This document shows positions 21,013-29,160 of a stretch of DNA of 64,000 nt, piece after piece. Below the pieces are notes generated by a model that saw nothing but the letters and a program-made list of their open reading frames with translations, did no database searches and had not been told where the DNA came from. This DNA comes from Xanthomonas sp. Leaf148 (GTDB taxonomy: Bacteria; Pseudomonadota; Gammaproteobacteria; Xanthomonadales; Xanthomonadaceae). Position numbers and translations under genes: made by a program. Location: contig NZ_LMOP01000011.1 of assembly GCF_001423585.1 (NCBI RefSeq), positions 157,289-221,288 on the forward strand, given 5' to 3'. Positions within the stretch are counted from its first letter, which is position 1, and every line of letters begins with the position of its first letter.

Positions 21013-24000
21013 ACTTTGCTACCTGGTCGCTGCGCAATCCCATTCCCGCCGTGTTGCTGTTCTTCCTGCTGACCCTGGCGGGTGTGTACGGCTTTCGCAA
21101 TCTCTCCATCCAGGCGTTGCCGGATATGGACCTGCCCACCGTCACTGTCGCCTTGACGCAGCCGGGGGCGGCACCGGCGCAGCTGGAAACCGAGGTGGCG
21201 CGCAAGGTGGAAGACTCCATCGCCATCGTCAGCGGCCTGCGCCATCTGCGCACCACCATCAGCGATGGACAGGTGCAGATCGTGGCCGAATTCCATCTAG
21301 AAAAATCGCTGTCCGATGCGTTGATCGAAACCAAGGATGCGGTCGACCGGGTGCGTTCGTCGTTGCCGCCGGAACTGTTGCAGCCTGCCATCAGTGCGGT
21401 GACCGAAACCGGCACGCCGATCCTGACCTATGCGGTGACATCGACAACGCTGGATGAGACCGCGTTGTCCTGGTTTGTCGACGATACCGTAAGCAAGGCG
21501 CTGCTGAAGGTGCCTGGCGTGGGCCGCGTGCAACGCCTGGGCGGCGTGCAGCGCGAGATCCGGGTGGAGGTGGATCCGGTGCAGATGACCGCACTCGGGG
21601 TGACCACGTCCGATGTGTCGCGCGCGCTGCAACAGACCCAGCAGGATTCCTCCGGCGGACGCGTGCAACTGGGCGGCGCCGAGCAATCGGTACGCACGCT
21701 GGCCGGCGTGCAGCAGGCCGCGCAATTGCCTGGCATGTCGATTGCGCTCGCCACCGGCGGCAGCGTGCGCCTGGAGCAAATCGCGCGCGTACGCGATGGC
21801 ATCGCCGACCGTCGGCAGGCCGCGCTGCTCGACGGTAAGCCGGTGATCGGGCTCAGCCTGTATCGCACCAAGGGCTTCGACGAGACCAAAATCGCCGAAG
21901 GCGTTGCGCAGGCGCTGCAGCAGTTGCAACACAGCGACCCCTCGCTGCGCATCACCCCGGTCTCCGGCACCGTGGCCTACACCCTGGAGCAATTCGAAGG
22001 CTCGATGTCGATGCTGTACGAGGGCGCACTGCTGGCGGTGCTGGTGGTGTGGCTGTTCCTGCGCGACTGGCGCGCGACCCTGATCGCCGCATCGGCGCTG
22101 CCGTTGTCCATCCTGCCGGCGTTTGCGGTGATGTGGTGGCTGGACTACTCGCTCAATACGCTGACCTTGCTGGCCCTGGCGGTGGTGGTCGGGATCCTGG
22201 TCGACGATGCCATTGTCGAGATCGAAAACATTGAACGTCATCGGCGCATGGGCAAATCCGCGTTTCAAGCTACCGCCGATGCGGTCAACGAAATCGCCTT
22301 GGTGGTCATGGCCACCACCGCGACGCTGGTGGTGGTGTTTGTGCCGACCACGTTGATGGGCGGCATCCCGGGTTTGTTCTTCAAACAGTTCGGTTGGACT
22401 GCGGTGATTGCGGTGGTTGCCTCGTTGATGGTGGCGCGGCTGATCACCCCGATCATGGCGGCCACCTTTCTTGGCGCGCGGCACAGCGATCCATCCGAGC
22501 CGGCGACCGGTGCGGTGACCGCGTGCTATCTGCAGATGGTGCAGTGGAGCCTGCGGCATCGCGCGGCAACGTTGGGCGCCGCCGGCGTGTTTCTGCTGCT
22601 GTCGCTGGCGTTGTTGCCGTTGCTGTCCAAAGGCCTGGTGCCGCCCAGCGACCGCGGCTTCATCACCGTTAGCGTCGAGCTGGGGCCGGAGAGCGACATC
22701 GGGCAGACCCGTCAGGTCACCGAGCGGGTGCGCGCGGCGGTCGGCCGCATCGACGGTGTCGGCGCGGTGTTCACCAGCATCGGCGGCACTGCGGGCGGGC
22801 GCGGTGCGCAAGTGGCGGAGGTGCGCAAGGCCGAGATGACCCTGGTGTTGTCGCCGCGCAAGACGCGTGCGGCGCAGGCGCAGATCGAGCGCGCAGTGCG
22901 GCGGGTTCTGGTCAACATCACCGGCGCACGCGTCACCGTGAGCGGCGGCGGGCCGGGCGAACACCTGTCGATGATTCTCACCAGCGAATCGGAAGATGCC
23001 CTCAATGCCACCGTCGCTGCGTTCGCAAGCCAATTGCGCTCGGCCGGCCTGTCGGGTGTGCGTACCACCGCAGGCCTGCAACGCCCGGAGCTGGTAGCGC
23101 GGCCGATCCAGCGCCAGACCGCCCGTTATGGCGTGAGCAGCGCCGATATCGGCCAGACCCTGCGCACTGCGACCAGCGGCGATTTCGAACCGCAACTTGC
23201 CAAGCTCAATCTGGACAACCGGCAGATCAACATCCGCGTGCAGGTTCCCGACCGGGTCAGGGCCGATCTGGAGGCGTTGTCCAACCTGCGCGTGCAATCG
23301 CGCAATGGGCTGGTGCCGTTGTCCAGCGTGGCGGTGTTGGCGATGGAGAGCGGGCCGACCGAGATCAATCGCTACGATCGCCAACGCTACGTCACGGTGA
23401 GCGCCGACCTGGGCGACATGCCGTTGAGCAAGGCGATGGCCTTGGCCACCACGCGCCCCGCCATCCAGCACCTGCCTGCGAACGTGTCGCTGATCCAGTC
23501 CGGCGATGCAGAAGTGGCGGCGGAATTGTCGTCCGGCTTGCTGCTGGCGATCGCGATCGCCACCTTGTGCATGCTGTGCGTGCTGATCCTGCTGTTCAAC
23601 GATTTCTTCCAACCGTTGACGATCCTGTCGGCCATTCCGCTGTCGCTCGGCGGCGCCTTCATTGCGTTGTTGCTGTGCGGAAGCGAGCTCGATGTGCCAT
23701 CGATGATCGGCCTGGTGATGCTGATGGGCATCGTCACCAAGAACTCGATCCTGTTGGTCGAATACGCGGTGATCGCGATCCGCGATGGCGCAGTGTCGGT
23801 CGACGTCGCCTTGCTCGATGCGTGCCACAAGCGCGCGCGCCCGATCGTGATGACCACCGTGGCCATGATCGCCGGCATGCTGCCGATTGCGTTGGGTTTT
23901 GGTGCCGATGCCAGTTTCCGCCAGCCGATGGCCATCGCGGTGATCGGGGGATTGATCAGTTCGACCCTGCTGTGCCTGGTGGTGGTGCCTGCGGTTTTCA

Positions 24001-24101
24001 GCTGCATCCACGATGGTCGAACATGGCTGCATCGGCGTTGGCGCGGCGCGTTTAGGCGGGTGGATGATGATCCGGGCGGCCAAGCGCGTGCGGCAGACTA
24101 A
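21009..24101 (+). CDS. RND efflux permease (AcrB/MexB-type, HAE1-like)
   Basis: The 1030-aa inner-membrane proton antiporter begins with helix 1 (NPIPAVLLFFLLTLAGVYGF) and LPDMDLPTVTVALTQPGAAPAQLETEV. The TM4 proton-relay motif reads VVVGILVDDAIVEIENIERH. The second half repeats the fold, with SMIGLVMLMGIVTKNSILLVEYA. It expels hydrophobic compounds from periplasm or membrane. No outer-membrane channel gene follows, so it probably borrows one such as the OMF at 10181. The stop TAA falls at the left end of dispersed repeat copy 4. Confidence 0.94.
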   Translation: MNFATWSLRNPIPAVLLFFLLTLAGVYGFRNLSIQALPDMDLPTVTVALTQPGAAPAQLETEVARKVEDSIAIVSGLRHLRTTISDGQVQIVAEFHLEKSLSDALIETKDAVDRVRSSLPPELLQPAISAVTETGTPILTYAVTSTTLDETALSWFVDDTVSKALLKVPGVGRVQRLGGVQREIRVEVDPVQMTALGVTTSDVSRALQQTQQDSSGGRVQLGGAEQSVRTLAGVQQAAQLPGMSIALATGGSVRLEQIARVRDGIADRRQAALLDGKPVIGLSLYRTKGFDETKIAEGVAQALQQLQHSDPSLRITPVSGTVAYTLEQFEGSMSMLYEGALLAVLVVWLFLRDWRATLIAASALPLSILPAFAVMWWLDYSLNTLTLLALAVVVGILVDDAIVEIENIERHRRMGKSAFQATADAVNEIALVVMATTATLVVVFVPTTLMGGIPGLFFKQFGWTAVIAVVASLMVARLITPIMAATFLGARHSDPSEPATGAVTACYLQMVQWSLRHRAATLGAAGVFLLLSLALLPLLSKGLVPPSDRGFITVSVELGPESDIGQTRQVTERVRAAVGRIDGVGAVFTSIGGTAGGRGAQVAEVRKAEMTLVLSPRKTRAAQAQIERAVRRVLVNITGARVTVSGGGPGEHLSMILTSESEDALNATVAAFASQLRSAGLSGVRTTAGLQRPELVARPIQRQTARYGVSSADIGQTLRTATSGDFEPQLAKLNLDNRQINIRVQVPDRVRADLEALSNLRVQSRNGLVPLSSVAVLAMESGPTEINRYDRQRYVTVSADLGDMPLSKAMALATTRPAIQHLPANVSLIQSGDAEVAAELSSGLLLAIAIATLCMLCVLILLFNDFFQPLTILSAIPLSLGGAFIALLLCGSELDVPSMIGLVMLMGIVTKNSILLVEYAVIAIRDGAVSVDVALLDACHKRARPIVMTTVAMIAGMLPIALGFGADASFRQPMAIAVIGGLISSTLLCLVVVPAVFSCIHDGRTWLHRRWRGAFRRVDDDPGGQARAAD

Positions 24102-24240
24102 GCGCGGCTAACAAAACGACGGCGCGCTCCGCAGGTGGGCACAGCCAGCGCTCGGTACGGCATGGACCACCCGTGCACTGCGGTTTCGGGCGCGCCACCC
24201 ACGCCTAGCTGACGACTGCTTGCCAGCTTGCGTTTACCGC
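24098..24240 (-). repeat. Dispersed ~143-bp repeat, copy 4 (diverged)
   Basis: Read on plus, it begins CTAAGCGCGGCTAACAAAACG, holds CTCGGTACGGCATGGACCAC and GCGCGCCACCC, and ends near TGACGACTGCTTGC. It matches the reverse complement of copies 1 and 2. Its first CTAAG includes the stop codon of the RND pump gene. The far end has lost the ACGTTTTGTTAG terminus. The rest of 24241-24594 holds no supportable gene. Confidence 0.65.
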
Positions 24241-24594
24241 TCCAAGAAGCAACCGACGACGCAGCCGCCAGGCGGCCGCAGCCGGTGCGCGGAATCTGGT
24301 TGCCGTGTGCGTTGGCTGCGGTTGCTCAATGCCGTCCATCTCCGATCTGGCGGCCGTTCGCGCCACTGTGTCAGCCGCTCTGAAACGCGCCGCCACCTGT
24401 TTGGATCACCAGCAGGCGGCCAGCGCTCGGCATCTGTGCGCTGGCGACCCCGCAAAGCAGCAACGTGCCGGCGGTGCGTCAACTGCCACCGACACCTCTC
24501 ACGTCAGAGCCCAGACTTCTGCGCGGCGCGCTTCGCCAAGCGCTGCGCACCGCCCGTGCTGCGGCCAACCGGTGCGCAGCGAGGCGCGTTGCCC

Positions 24595-24939
24595 TCAGCC
24601 GCAATACACCGCAGTGATGTTGTTGGTCGGGCCGGTTTCGATGCTCAGGTGATCGCCGCCGCTTTCGCTGGCGCCCTGTGCGGGGTCGGCCAGACCGCTG
24701 GCGGTGGTGCCGCCGGTGGCGCGCTCGCCGCGCCGTACACTGACCTGCAGGCTGTCGCTATCCACGCGCGCGCGCTCCACCGTCTGCGCCGCTGCGGCCA
24801 AACCCACGATGCCGCGGACCTTTTCGATATGGCATTGGCCGGAGATCGCGCCATCGATGGGTTGCACCTGCGCCACTTGATTGGAAGCACAGGCCGAGAG
24901 CAACAGGACGGCAGCGAGCGGGGCGAGGGTGCGGATCAT
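24595..24939 (-). CDS. Lipoprotein with peptidase inhibitor I78-type domain
   Basis: The 114-aa lipoprotein has a signal peptide with lipobox LSAC. The domain opens GQCHIEKVRGIVG and closes NNITAVYCG, with cysteines near both ends as in I78 inhibitors. Its ending closely parallels the first I78 protein (NIITAVRCG at 4935), yet the middles differ, so they are diverged paralogues. GGAG precedes MIRTLAPL at 24939; a longer frame upstream lacks a signal peptide. Inhibition of an envelope or host serine protease is inferred from the family only. Confidence 0.82.
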   Translation of the reverse strand: MIRTLAPLAAVLLLSACASNQVAQVQPIDGAISGQCHIEKVRGIVGLAAAAQTVERARVDSDSLQVSVRRGERATGGTTASGLADPAQGASESGGDHLSIETGPTNNITAVYCG

Positions 24940-25205
24940 CGGGCGTCTCCAGCGAAAGAATGGCGCAAGCGTGAAGAACCCGTTGTTGGTGTGGCATGAA
25001 GGCCGCCCGCTGGGGCGCGGCGCCCGCAACGCAGCGCCGTGCGCTCCTGCACTGGCGGTGGCGCCCAGCATCGGGATCGCTGAGCGAAGCCCCCCAGACC
25101 GCGTGACTGCCCCACTCGGTGCAGGCAGCCCAGGCGGGATTCCGGCCGCTATTCCGTCCACGCGCACCAAGGAGGCGAAGGCGTGCAGGCTGGATTACTT
25201 CGATT

Positions 25206-25226
25206 TTTGGACGATTCCACTCCAAA
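25206..25226. promoter_or_regulatory. Inverted repeat upstream of pirin gene
   Basis: TTTGGA and TCCAAA are separated by 9 bases in an AT-richer patch about 85-105 bases upstream of the pirin start. It is a possible operator for the pirin-azoreductase unit. Nothing else stands out in the 24940-25310 gap. Confidence 0.3.
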
Positions 25227-25310
25227 TCTTCCGGCTAGTCGATCAATAGGCGCATCTCTACGCTTTGCATCACCGGAGCAGCTGGCTCCACCACCGCACA
25301 GGGATCTGTC

Positions 25311-26192
25311 ATGAACGCACAACTGGCCACCACCTACGCCGATCAGCCGCAGCACGAGACAAGCGTGCAGGCCACGCCGCGCCCGGTGGTGTTTCGCACC
25401 CGCGGCACCACCCGCGGTCCGATCACCCGGCTGATGAGCCCGGGCGATCTGGGGCAGCTGGTCAAGCCGTTCGTGTTCCTGGACCTGTTCACCGTCAAAC
25501 CGTCGGTGGGAGGAGCACCGATGGGCATGCATCCGCATTCGGGCATTGCCACGCTCACCTACCTGATGGAGGGCGAGGTCGGCTACGAGGACAGCACCGG
25601 CAAGCAGGGCACGCTGCCTACCGGCGGTGTGGAATGGATGCGTGCCGGCAATGGCGTGTGGCACGACGGTGTGCCGGTTGGCCAGTCCTCGGCCAAGGGC
25701 TTCCAGCTTTGGGTCGCATTGCCTGCAGCCGAAGAAAACGCTCCGGCGCAAAGCCTGTATCTGTCGCCGGCCGATGTGCCGGTGGCCGGGCCGGTGCGTG
25801 TGCTGCTGGGTCGCTACGGCGAGCTGGAAAGCAAGATTCCGGCGCCGGCCGACATGACCTATCTGAGCGTGCAACTACAGGACGGGGAGCGCTGGCGTTA
25901 CGTGCCGCCGGCCGGCCACAGCGTGGCCTGGATCGCGGTGCACACCGGGCAGCTGGACGCGGCCGAGAGCATCGGCAGCGGCCAGATAGCGGTGTTCAAG
26001 GATGCCGAGCAGGCCATCGATGTGGTGTCGGTCGGTGCGAGCTCCTTCGTGCTGGGGTCGGCGGTCAAGCACCCGCACGACCTGGTCATGGGCCACTACT
26101 CGGTGCACACCAGCACCGCCGCACTGGCGCAGGGCGAGGCGGAGATCCGCCGCATCGGCGAGCAATTGCGCGCCAAGGGCCGCCTGGGCTGA
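25311..26192 (+). CDS. Pirin family protein
   Basis: The 293-aa bicupin has the pirin signature in its N-terminal cupin: FVFLDLFTV, GMHPHSGIATLTYLMEGEVGYEDS and GGVEWMRAGNGVWHDG. The metal-binding His residues are in HPHSG and near the H/E of the second motif. Bacterial pirins act as quercetin dioxygenases or redox-sensing cofactors; the substrate here is unknown. AGGGA precedes the ATG. A perfect 15-bp hairpin follows the stop, then azoR about 245 bases on. A second pirin with the same core motifs is at 47048-47974. Confidence 0.93.
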   Translation: MNAQLATTYADQPQHETSVQATPRPVVFRTRGTTRGPITRLMSPGDLGQLVKPFVFLDLFTVKPSVGGAPMGMHPHSGIATLTYLMEGEVGYEDSTGKQGTLPTGGVEWMRAGNGVWHDGVPVGQSSAKGFQLWVALPAAEENAPAQSLYLSPADVPVAGPVRVLLGRYGELESKIPAPADMTYLSVQLQDGERWRYVPPAGHSVAWIAVHTGQLDAAESIGSGQIAVFKDAEQAIDVVSVGASSFVLGSAVKHPHDLVMGHYSVHTSTAALAQGEAEIRRIGEQLRAKGRLG

Positions 26193-26199
26193 GTCGCGC

Positions 26200-26236
26200 G
26201 CATGCCGGGCAGCCGAGACATGGCTGCCCGGCATGC
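26200..26236. terminator. Perfect 15-bp hairpin after pirin gene
   Basis: Arms GCATGCCGGGCAGCC and GGCTGCCCGGCATGC enclose a 7-nt loop, starting 8 bases after the pirin stop. No T run follows, so it may terminate weakly, protect the mRNA end, or act by another mechanism. Confidence 0.6.
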
Positions 26237-26436
26237 GGCGTCAAGCACGCAGCGCTTGCCAGGCAACACAGCGCATTACCGATCGTGCGGAAGGCAATGC
26301 GCCTTTCAAACCCGCACGCCCGAGCCATGGCGACAGGTCTTCAACGATGGCCTGCACCGCCCAACCGTCGATGCGTGCGCACCTCAGCCATGCATCGCCA
26401 CCCATCACACCCCACCTATCCAGCAAAGGCATTCCA

Positions 26437-27051
26437 ATGAAACTGCTTCATCTTGATTCCAGCATCCTCGGCGACTATTCGGCGAGCCGTCAGCTCAGCG
26501 CACGCATCGTTGCCAAGCTGCAACAGAGCAACGGCGATGTCACCGTCACCCACCGCGATCTGGCCGCCAACCCCATCGCGCATCTGTCCGGCGCGCATCT
26601 GGCTGCGCAGCAGAATCCCACGGCCGATCAGACGCCGGAACTGGCCGCCGACCTGGCCAATGGTGCTGCGGTGCTGCAGGAATTTCTGGATGCCGACACC
26701 GTGGTGATCGGTGTGGCGCTGTACAACTTCACCGTGCCGACCCAGCTCAAGGCCTGGATCGATCGCGTACTGGTGGCCGGCAAGACCTTCCGCTATACGT
26801 CCGACGGAGTGCTCGAAGGGCTGGCCGGCGACAAGCGGGTGATCCTGGCGGTGGCGCGCGGTGGGTTCTATAGCGTCGGCTCGCCGCTGGCGTCGCTGGA
26901 GCATGCCGAAACCTACATGCGCACCGCGCTGGGCTTCGTCGGCCTGCATCACCCGGAGGTCATCGTTGCCGAGGGACTGGCCACCGGGAAGGAGGGACGT
27001 GAAGCGGGTCTTGCCGTTGCCCATCAGCAGATCGATGGGCTGGCTGCCTGA
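26437..27051 (+). CDS. azoR: FMN-dependent NADH azoreductase
   Basis: The 204-aa flavodoxin-fold enzyme matches AzoR in length and motifs. These are MKLLHLDSSILGDYSASRQLS at the start, the FMN site ALYNFTVPTQLKAWIDRVLVAGKTFRY, and VILAVARGGFY. It reduces azo dyes and quinones by two-electron transfer and is often a thiol- or quinone-stress enzyme. It lies between pirin and a convergent LysR gene, a common quinone-stress arrangement. Start MKLLHLD fits the family; the frame runs open upstream without homology. Confidence 0.94.
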   Translation: MKLLHLDSSILGDYSASRQLSARIVAKLQQSNGDVTVTHRDLAANPIAHLSGAHLAAQQNPTADQTPELAADLANGAAVLQEFLDADTVVIGVALYNFTVPTQLKAWIDRVLVAGKTFRYTSDGVLEGLAGDKRVILAVARGGFYSVGSPLASLEHAETYMRTALGFVGLHHPEVIVAEGLATGKEGREAGLAVAHQQIDGLAA

Positions 27052-27057
27052 GTCGGC

Positions 27058-27078
27058 GCGACGCCATAGCGGCGTCGC
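27058..27078. terminator. Hairpin between convergent azoR and LysR
   Basis: A perfect 8-bp stem GCGACGCC/GGCGTCGC with a 5-nt loop sits in the 47-base gap between two converging genes. Its position suits a bidirectional terminator. Confidence 0.6.
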
Positions 27079-27098
27079 CACTGCCACTGCCCAGGCGC

Positions 27099-27992
27099 CT
27101 ACAGCGCATTCAATCGCAAGGTCACGGCCTGGATAAACGCTGCGACCGCACGCGGCAGATGCCGTCGGCTTGGGTAGAGCGCGTGCAAGCCCTGCCCCCG
27201 GCGTTGGAAATCCGGCAGCACCACGCTCAGGCGGCCCTGTTCGATATCCGGGCGCGTCAGTGCCTGCGGCAGTAGCGCGATGCCGAGCCCGGCCACCGCG
27301 GCCAGGCGCAAGGCGCGCGCGGTGGTGGCAGCAAAACGCGCCTGCACCTGCACCTGCTCGGCAAGCCCGGACGGCCCGATCAGCGTCCAGGTCATCTGCC
27401 CACTTGGGTGCGGGAAGCCGATGCCGTCGTGCTGGGGCAAGTCGTCCACCTGCAGCGGCCTGCCGCGCGCCTGCAGATAGTCTGGGCTGGCGACCATCAG
27501 GTCGCTGTTGTCGGCCAGGATCTGGCGGCCGACATACCCCAGGTCCGGCAATGTGCCGCCACGGAAGGCCACATCGATGCGTTCGGCGATCAAATCGGCC
27601 TTGGCATCGCTGAGCACGAATTCCAGCCGCACGCGCGGATGCGCGGCGAGAAATTCGCCGACCCATTCGATGCGGAAAAAATCCAGAAAATCCGCGGGTG
27701 CCGCTACGCGCACCAGCCCGGCGGCTTCGTCGCCATCGGCCACCAGGCTCTGCCCGGCCGAGGTCAGCCCGTCCACCGCATCGGCGCAACGTTCGAAGAA
27801 GGCTTGCCCGGCGTCGGTCAAGGTCAGCTTGCGGGTGGAGCGCTGCATCAGGCGCGTGTCCAGCTGCGCTTCCAGCTGCTGCACGCGCCGGCTCACGCTG
27901 TTGGGAGCGGTGCCGAGCCGGCGCGCGGCTTCGGCAAAGCTGCCGCTGCGCACCACCTGCACGTACAGCGCGATGTCATTGAGATCGATCAC
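27099..27992 (-). CDS. LysR-family transcriptional regulator
   Basis: The 297-aa regulator has an N-terminal winged helix (SGSFAEAARRLGTAPNSVSRRVQQLEAQL, LTDAGQAFFE) and the effector domain of the CrgA-like group (FRGGTLPDLGYVGR, GLGIALLPQAL). The start MIDLNDIALYV is typical. It ends next to azoR and is probably the regulator of azoR and/or pirin, although it is convergent with them rather than divergent. The effector is unknown, possibly a quinone or electrophile. Confidence 0.92.
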   Translation of the reverse strand: MIDLNDIALYVQVVRSGSFAEAARRLGTAPNSVSRRVQQLEAQLDTRLMQRSTRKLTLTDAGQAFFERCADAVDGLTSAGQSLVADGDEAAGLVRVAAPADFLDFFRIEWVGEFLAAHPRVRLEFVLSDAKADLIAERIDVAFRGGTLPDLGYVGRQILADNSDLMVASPDYLQARGRPLQVDDLPQHDGIGFPHPSGQMTWTLIGPSGLAEQVQVQARFAATTARALRLAAVAGLGIALLPQALTRPDIEQGRLSVVLPDFQRRGQGLHALYPSRRHLPRAVAAFIQAVTLRLNAL

Positions 27993-28249
27993 CAGCGGCC
28001 TTGGCGCATGTAAACGCGGAGTCTAAGCGCGCTGCCTGCGTGCAGTCGATCATGGCGGCGTCGGGTGCTGTATGCGGTAGCTCAGGTGCACTAGCAGTAA
28101 AGCGCGTCATGCCTTGTTGCCCGCGCTCGGTTGATTGAGATTTTGACGCTGCGTCTAACCAAGCTAAGTTGCAAAATCTTGCTTGCTCAGATGTGGTGGA
28201 ACGGTGCGGTAAGGCATGCGTAGAGCATTGGTGCTGCGTGCTTGCTGCG

Positions 28250-28358
28250 GGGCCCTGGCCCGCCCACCATCGCGGGACACGCTGCAAGTACGTCCTTGTA
28301 AGCGCTTATGCGGCATCCATGCCGCGTAAGGTCCCGCGACGGTGGGCGGGCAAGGACC
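28250..28358 (+). repeat. ~105-bp palindromic repeat, copy A
   Basis: GGCCCTGGCCCGCCCACCATCG is complementary to CGACGGTGGGCGGGCAAGG with a 50-60 nt interior. The interior reads GCGGGACACGCTGCAAGTACG, then an inner palindrome GCGGCATCCATGCCGC. The whole could fold into a long double-stem. Copies B and C belong to the same family. The gene-free interval 27993-28938 consists largely of these repeats. Confidence 0.8.
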
Positions 28359-28407
28359 AGTGGAGGTAGTGGGTGTGCATGTTTTTAAGCAGCCGACCAA
28401 TTTTATG

Positions 28408-28513
28408 GTGCGGTGTCCTCGCCGCTTGCGGGACCGTGTGGCGGCATGGATGCCGCCACCGAGCCTACATGGACGTACTTGCGGCGTGTCCCGCGAGCGG
28501 CGAGGGCACCGCA
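28408..28513 (-). repeat. ~105-bp palindromic repeat, copy C (opposite orientation)
   Basis: GTGCGGTGTCCTCGCCGCTTGC pairs with GCGAGCGGCGAGGGCACCGCAC. The interior contains GGCGGCATGGATGCCGCC and ACGTACTTGCGGCGTGTCCCGC. Read on minus it carries the same core as copy A (GCGGGACACGCCGCAAGTACG). A partial relative of its edge recurs at about 28905-28938. Confidence 0.8.
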
Positions 28514-28650
28514 CATTCGACTCACTCAGCGTTTGACGGTATCCAACGTCTCTGCGGCTCGAATCCTTGGCTGCCTTTGCAGCGTGTGTCTCGATGGAAT
28601 GAGATGTTTCGGATAGATCAGATGCAAAGCGAGTGATGTGCAGCTTGGTT

Positions 28651-28766
28651 GCAGGGCCCTTGCCCGTTCACCGTCGCGGGACACGCTGCAAATACGCCCA
28701 TGTAAATTCTTCTGCGGCATCAATGCCGCATAAATTCCCGCGATGGTGAGCGGGCAAGGACCAGTC
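28651..28766 (+). repeat. ~105-bp palindromic repeat, copy B
   Basis: GGGCCCTTGCCCGTTCACCGTCG is complementary to CGATGGTGAGCGGGCAAGG. The interior holds GCGGGACACGCTGCAAATACG and the inner palindrome TGCGGCATCAATGCCGCA. It has the same orientation as copy A. The outer sequence AAGGACCAGT.GAG is shared after both copies A and B, so the repeat unit may extend to about 28785. Confidence 0.8.
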
Positions 28767-28938
28767 GAGATGGTCGGTGTGCATAGTGCAAGCAATGCAG
28801 GACGTTCTTCTGATTGGTTAGCTATCGTGTCGTTCTGCGACGCGCACCACCGAGCCCATGCAACCTGCGAGACGCTCAGCTTTTTACCCGGCGACCGACC
28901 AACTTTCTGGTGCGGCGTTCTCGCCGCTTGCGGGACAC

Positions 28939-29160
28939 TTATTGCGTGCGCGTGAGTCCGTGACGCTGCAACAACTGCTGCAGGCGGTCCTGCACCCGCT
29001 GCAGGTCAGCGTCGGCTGCCTCGTCCAGAATGTCCTGCGCCAGTGCATCGAACTGCGGCCAGAACTGGCTGGGGTCGCGCACCCGCTGCGGCCAGACCGA
29101 CAGCATCTTGCCTAGCTCGGAGAGCTGATGATTGGTGTGGGTGCGTGTGTGCAGGCTCAT
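28939..29160 (-). CDS. Small protein coupled to NdvB, unknown function
   Basis: This is a 73-aa hydrophilic, probably helical cytoplasmic protein (starts MSLHTRTHTNHQ, ends LLQRHGLTRTQ). Its ATG overlaps the ndvB stop as ATGA, so it is almost certainly translated with it. The middle (FDALAQDILDEAADADLQRVQDRLQQLL) predicts an acidic amphipathic helix. No family was recognised. A chaperone- or stability-type partner of the glucan synthase is one guess; sequence alone does not show it. Confidence 0.75.
   Translation of the reverse strand: MSLHTRTHTNHQLSELGKMLSVWPQRVRDPSQFWPQFDALAQDILDEAADADLQRVQDRLQQLLQRHGLTRTQ

Noticed and set aside
21297..24083. Long minus-strand frame opposite the RND pump
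   Set aside because: Low-complexity antisense frame with no domain; the pump is unmistakable.
28540..28580. tRNA-like GCTCGAATCC T-loop motif
   Set aside because: No matching acceptor, anticodon or D-arm around it.
28250..28790. CRISPR-like array
   Set aside because: Units are about 105 bp, palindromic, in mixed orientation and only three; no spacers or cas genes.
28169..28955. Several short frames in the palindrome cluster
   Set aside because: They track the repeat sequence in both orientations and have no ribosome sites or shared product.
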